From Verrucomicrobiota bacterium (GTDB taxonomy: Bacteria > Verrucomicrobiota > Verrucomicrobiia > Chthoniobacterales > UBA10450): 53,372 nucleotides of DNA. The position numbers and the translations under genes are program-made. The notes under the pieces are model-generated. The model saw only the letters and a list, made by a program, of their open reading frames with translations. It made no database searches and was not told where the DNA came from. Where the stretch lies: contig QHPX01000155.1 in the NCBI GenBank assembly GCA_003219195.1, positions 1 to 53,372 of the forward strand, written 5' to 3'. Of this stretch, positions 50,648 to 53,372 are shown one piece after another. Position 1 is the first letter of the stretch. Each line of letters opens with the position of its first letter.

Positions 50648-52636
50648 ATGCCTGTGACCTTAACCGGTTCGATGATTCGGCGCGAAATCGGCGACGATCG
50701 CGTCTGCGTGCTCACGTTCGATCGACCGGAATCGGGCGCAAACATCTTTGACGCGGCCACACTGAATGAGCTGAACGAACATGTCGATCTTATCGAGAGC
50801 GGTGCGTCGTTGCGTGGTCTAATTATTTCTTCCGCAAAGAAATCGATCTTTATCGCCGGTGCGGACCTGAAGGCGCTTTTGCAGCATGCGCAGACCGGTG
50901 AACTGCGCGATTTCATCGCCAGAGGGCAGCGTATTTTCAACCGCATCGCCGCCTTGAAGATTCCGACCGCGGCCGCGATTCACGGCGCATGCGCCGGCGG
51001 CGGCTATGAAATCACGCTCGCGTGCGACTATCGGATCGCGTCGGATGATCCGGCGACGCGAATTGGTTTGCCGGAGACGACGCTCGGTCTCGTCCCGGCG
51101 TGGGGCGGTTGCACGCGTCTGCCGCGTTTGATCGGTCCGGAACGCGCGGCCGAAGTGATTTTGAAAGGCAAGCTTTATTCCGCGCCGGAAGCATTGAAGC
51201 TTGGCTTGGTCGATAAAATCGCGCCGCGCGATCGACTTGTCGATCTTGCCAGGAAAAAATTGCGCGAGGGAAAACGCAAGCCGTCGTCCACCGCAAGGAT
51301 CGACAAGGAACTTCTGGTGCCGCAGGAGAGCGGCAATGCCGCGCCGGCGCGCGCCCTCGAAGTTGTCAAAAAAGTTCTTGCGACTTCAGTCGATGAATCG
51401 CTTGTGCTCGAGTTGAATGCGATTGTCGGTCTTGGCGAAACGGAATCGACGCGCAATTTGATCCGCAATTTTTTGATGGGTTCCGGCATTGCCCAATGGC
51501 TGAGCTCGCGCGGCGTCACCGTCATTCTGCGCGACGTGAGCCGCGAGCAAATCGAGCTCGGGCTCGCTAATATCGAGAAAACTTACGCCGGCGCAGTGAA
51601 GCGCGGCTTGATGAGCGAGGAAAAGGCGAAACAGGGCCGCGCCCGTATCGTTGCCTCGACTGCGCCGATGGAATTGCGCGATGTCCAGGTAGTGATCGAA
51701 GCTGCCTCGGAAAAGATCGACATCAAAAAGGAAATCTTCCGCGATCTTTCCATGAAGGTTGGTCCAAAAACTGTTGTCGCTACGAATACTTCGGCGTTGC
51801 CGATCAGCGAATTGGCCGCTTGCACCATTTCACCGGATCGCGTGATCGGGCTTCACTTTTTCAACCCAGTCAGCCGGATGAAGCTGGTTGAAGTTGTTGT
51901 CGGCAAAGAAACCTCGGAAGAAACGAAAGAGCACTCGCTCGCATTCGTCAGGCAAATAGGAAAGCTTCCCGTGATCGTGCGCGATAGTCCTGGATTTCTC
52001 GTCAATCGCGTCTTGTTTCCGTATCTGGTTGACGCGGCCACCCTTTTCGAAAACGGCGTCGACGCGGACAAGATCGACAATGCGCTCGTGAAATGGGGGA
52101 TGCCGATGGGACCGCTGCGATTGATCGATGAGATCGGCTTCGATATCACGATCGACATTGCGAGCACGCTCGAAAAAGCATACGGCAAACGCGATCGCGC
52201 TCCTGAAATCCTGCGCAAAATGCGCGAAGCGAAATTGCTCGGACGAAAAAGCGGGGCCGGCTTTTATAAATACGAAGGCAAATCGCAAACGCCTAATGAG
52301 TCGCTCGAACAGTGGCGGCGCTCAACCGCGCGAAATGAAGATGTCGATCTTACGCATCGCCTCATCTTTCTCATGGTGAACGAAGCGGCGCGTTGTCTGG
52401 AAGAAATAGTGGTCGAGTCGCCGGAAGATGCCGATTACGGAATGATTTTGGGAACCGGCTTCGCGCCGTTTCGGGGCGGGCCGCTTCGGTTTGCTGACCA
52501 TTTCGGTCTAAAGAAAGTTGCCGATGAAATGGAACGGCTCGCGCAGAGCGATGAGAAGTTTACGCCATGCGCACTTTTGAAAAAGCACGCGCGTGACGGA
52601 ACCAAGTTTTATGAAGACGCCGCTCGAAGCGCCTGA
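50648..52636 (+). CDS. fadJ: Fatty-acid oxidation multifunctional protein (enoyl-CoA hydratase / 3-hydroxyacyl-CoA dehydrogenase), NAD-binding loop missing
   Basis: The 662-residue product has an N-terminal crotonase domain (IHGACAGGGYEITLACDYRI, IGLPETTLGLVPAWGGCTRL) and a 3-hydroxyacyl-CoA dehydrogenase domain (VIGLHFFNPVSRMKLVEVVV, IVRDSPGFLVNRVLFPYLVD). It would hydrate and oxidise enoyl-CoA. At 51470-51478 the chain runs RNLIRNFLMGSGIAQWLSSR: the linker and the glycine-rich NAD loop (normally VIGAGVMG) that should precede GSGIAQ are absent, an in-frame loss of about 26-30 codons compared with FadB/FadJ. Dehydrogenase activity is doubtful. Five exact motifs (50782, 51238, 51713, 52070, 52342). 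Overlaps the next gene by 26 bases. Confidence 0.88.
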   Translation: MPVTLTGSMIRREIGDDRVCVLTFDRPESGANIFDAATLNELNEHVDLIESGASLRGLIISSAKKSIFIAGADLKALLQHAQTGELRDFIARGQRIFNRIAALKIPTAAAIHGACAGGGYEITLACDYRIASDDPATRIGLPETTLGLVPAWGGCTRLPRLIGPERAAEVILKGKLYSAPEALKLGLVDKIAPRDRLVDLARKKLREGKRKPSSTARIDKELLVPQESGNAAPARALEVVKKVLATSVDESLVLELNAIVGLGETESTRNLIRNFLMGSGIAQWLSSRGVTVILRDVSREQIELGLANIEKTYAGAVKRGLMSEEKAKQGRARIVASTAPMELRDVQVVIEAASEKIDIKKEIFRDLSMKVGPKTVVATNTSALPISELAACTISPDRVIGLHFFNPVSRMKLVEVVVGKETSEETKEHSLAFVRQIGKLPVIVRDSPGFLVNRVLFPYLVDAATLFENGVDADKIDNALVKWGMPMGPLRLIDEIGFDITIDIASTLEKAYGKRDRAPEILRKMREAKLLGRKSGAGFYKYEGKSQTPNESLEQWRRSTARNEDVDLTHRLIFLMVNEAARCLEEIVVESPEDADYGMILGTGFAPFRGGPLRFADHFGLKKVADEMERLAQSDEKFTPCALLKKHARDGTKFYEDAARSA

Positions 52637-53372
52637 AAAACAAATCGCCGAAGAGACGAGCGCAAAATCGCAAAAGCCCGCCGCTGCCTCCGTGATCGAC
52701 ACGTCAAGGATGTCGAAGGGTCAGCGGGAAGCGCTCGAGCTGGCTGAGGCGTCGCGCGATCCGCTGGACGATCGCGGCAGTTTCGCGAGCAATCTTTTCA
52801 TCGGTCGCTACGATTTCGGCCGCATTCATCCCTTTCCGGAACAAAGCGCGAACGATCGCGCCGCGGGCGAACCATTTCTGCAAAAGCTCGAAGCGTATTT
52901 GCGCGAGCATGTCGATCCGGACGAGATCGATCGCACGGGCGAAATTCCGCCGGAAAATTTTGCCGGGCTGGCCGAGATCGGCGCCTTTGGAATCAAAGTG
53001 CCGAAGCAATACGGCGGCCTCGGTTTGTCGCAGTTCAATTATGGGCGCGCGGCCGTTCTGCTCGGCAGTTGGGACGGAAACGTCGCCGCTCTTGTCTCCG
53101 CTCATCAATCCATCGGCGTAGCCCAGCCGCTCCTGCTTTTCGGCACGGAAGAGCAAAAACGAAAATATCTACCGCGTGTGGCCGGCGGAGAGATCTCCGC
53201 ATTCGCCCTCACGGAAACGCATGCCGGTTCCGATCCGGCGACGATGAGTTTGCGCGCGGAGCCGACTTCGGACGGCTCCGAGTTCATTTTGAATGGCGAA
53301 AAACTTTGGTGCACGAACGGCGTCAAAGCTGGCGTGCTCGTGGTCATGGCGCGTACGCCGGCGAAAATGGTG
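52611..53372 (+). CDS. Acyl-CoA dehydrogenase, 3' end beyond window
   Basis: From the ATG at 52611 the frame is open to the right edge (254 codons). After an Ala/Glu/Lys-rich leader of ~60 residues, unusual for the family, come FAGLAEIGAFGIKVPKQYGG, AALVSAHQSIGVAQPLLLFG, the FAD-site motif ISAFALTETHAGSDPATMSL and NGEKLWCTNGVKAGVLVVMA. It would make the trans-2 double bond in fatty acyl-CoA with FAD, upstream of the hydratase encoded before it. Overlap with the fadJ-type gene by 26 bases supports coupled expression. Confidence 0.93.
   Translation, partial: MKTPLEAPEKQIAEETSAKSQKPAAASVIDTSRMSKGQREALELAEASRDPLDDRGSFASNLFIGRYDFGRIHPFPEQSANDRAAGEPFLQKLEAYLREHVDPDEIDRTGEIPPENFAGLAEIGAFGIKVPKQYGGLGLSQFNYGRAAVLLGSWDGNVAALVSAHQSIGVAQPLLLFGTEEQKRKYLPRVAGGEISAFALTETHAGSDPATMSLRAEPTSDGSEFILNGEKLWCTNGVKAGVLVVMARTPAKMV

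Larger units (their letters stand above)
11425..52351. repeat. Dispersed 10-mer TGTCGATCTT / AAGATCGACA, 34 exact copies
   Basis: Start positions of TGTCGATCTT on the plus strand: 11425, 18551, 18821, 19100, 19703, 22616, 31796, 32902, 36140, 37536, 39908, 41421, 43056, 45003, 48451, 50782, 51238, 52342 (18). Of AAGATCGACA on the plus strand: 11596, 13300, 16722, 18072, 24803, 32662, 36168, 36899, 37639, 38004, 39231, 39745, 44063, 45676, 51713, 52070 (16). AAGATCGACA is always followed by A or T. One-mismatch forms are also common (13352, 20633, 28170, 33688, 36500, 38312, 46557, 47232 and others). In genes it is read as SIL/SIF, VDL, KID or DR, so several frames are used; 38004, 39231, 45676 and 48451 are between genes. 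Counted by eye; a few may have been missed. Confidence 0.9.

Noticed and set aside
1-53372. CRISPR array, prophage structural genes or insertion sequence transposase
   Set aside because: No regularly spaced repeats, capsid/tail genes or transposase domains were found in any frame; the delta-60 DNA repeats are coding.

Overview
Organism. The window looks like chromosome of a soil-type Verrucomicrobiota (Chthoniobacterales / Udaeobacter-like). This is an inference from the gene mix (DUF1460, DUF6268, delta-60 repeat and choice-of-anchor P proteins, CysJ-like reductase without flavodoxin domain, HpnL-like protein), the moderately high GC and the many short palindromic repeats; no rRNA is present to prove it. 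Layout. 1-10.4 kb is accessory: a truncated phosphodiesterase gene, a methyltransferase, a family 2 glycosyltransferase, a 902-residue delta-60 repeat secreted protein, a choice-of-anchor P secreted protein, a yajQ remnant, a PAS/GAF histidine kinase and a sulfotransferase remnant. It ends at the 3' end of ssrA (tmRNA, 10394-10749, minus), a classic island integration site. Right of ssrA lie a sulfotransferase and a second PAS/GAF kinase that mirror the left copies, so ssrA sits inside an imperfect inverted duplication. 13.7-16.2 kb is an SsuABC/TauABC-like transporter operon. 16.3-31.9 kb holds envelope and metabolic genes (DUF1460 amidase-like, MBL hydrolase, YfhO-like membrane protein, CysJ-like reductase, broken MFS carrier, nitrilase-family amidase, SCP2, DUF6268 barrel, PAP2, HpnL, kinase-like protein, AlkA, Yip1, DUF2752). 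31.9-34.7 kb has an M23 peptidase, a nucleotide-sugar epimerase and a second sulfotransferase. 35-38.7 kb is RRM protein, miaA, hflX, nth. 38.7-43.2 kb holds an iron-permease-family protein, a broken arginase-like gene and a leftward operon (MscS, FemAB-like, two small DMT subunits). 43.3-46.7 kb has acpP, an unrecognised 483-residue protein, rpmB and an oxidoreductase. 46.8-53.4 kb has an Imm40-like gene, a pit / DUF47 / mgtE ion-transport cluster, and a fadJ-type multifunctional protein followed by acyl-CoA dehydrogenase (beta-oxidation). Main discovery. The 10-mer TGTCGATCTT / AAGATCGACA occurs 34 times exactly (18 forward, 16 reverse, by eye), against about 0.1 expected for a random 10-mer on both strands. 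All copies lie right of ssrA (11.4-52.4 kb), in several reading frames and also between genes. It behaves like a DNA-uptake-type or chromosome-organising sequence that I cannot match to any known one. Second, a family of 50-80 bp palindromic repeats (TGTAG...CTACA ends) supplies coding sequence, including an in-frame insert in miaA. Third, five genes seem to have lost an internal block of roughly 80-115 bp.
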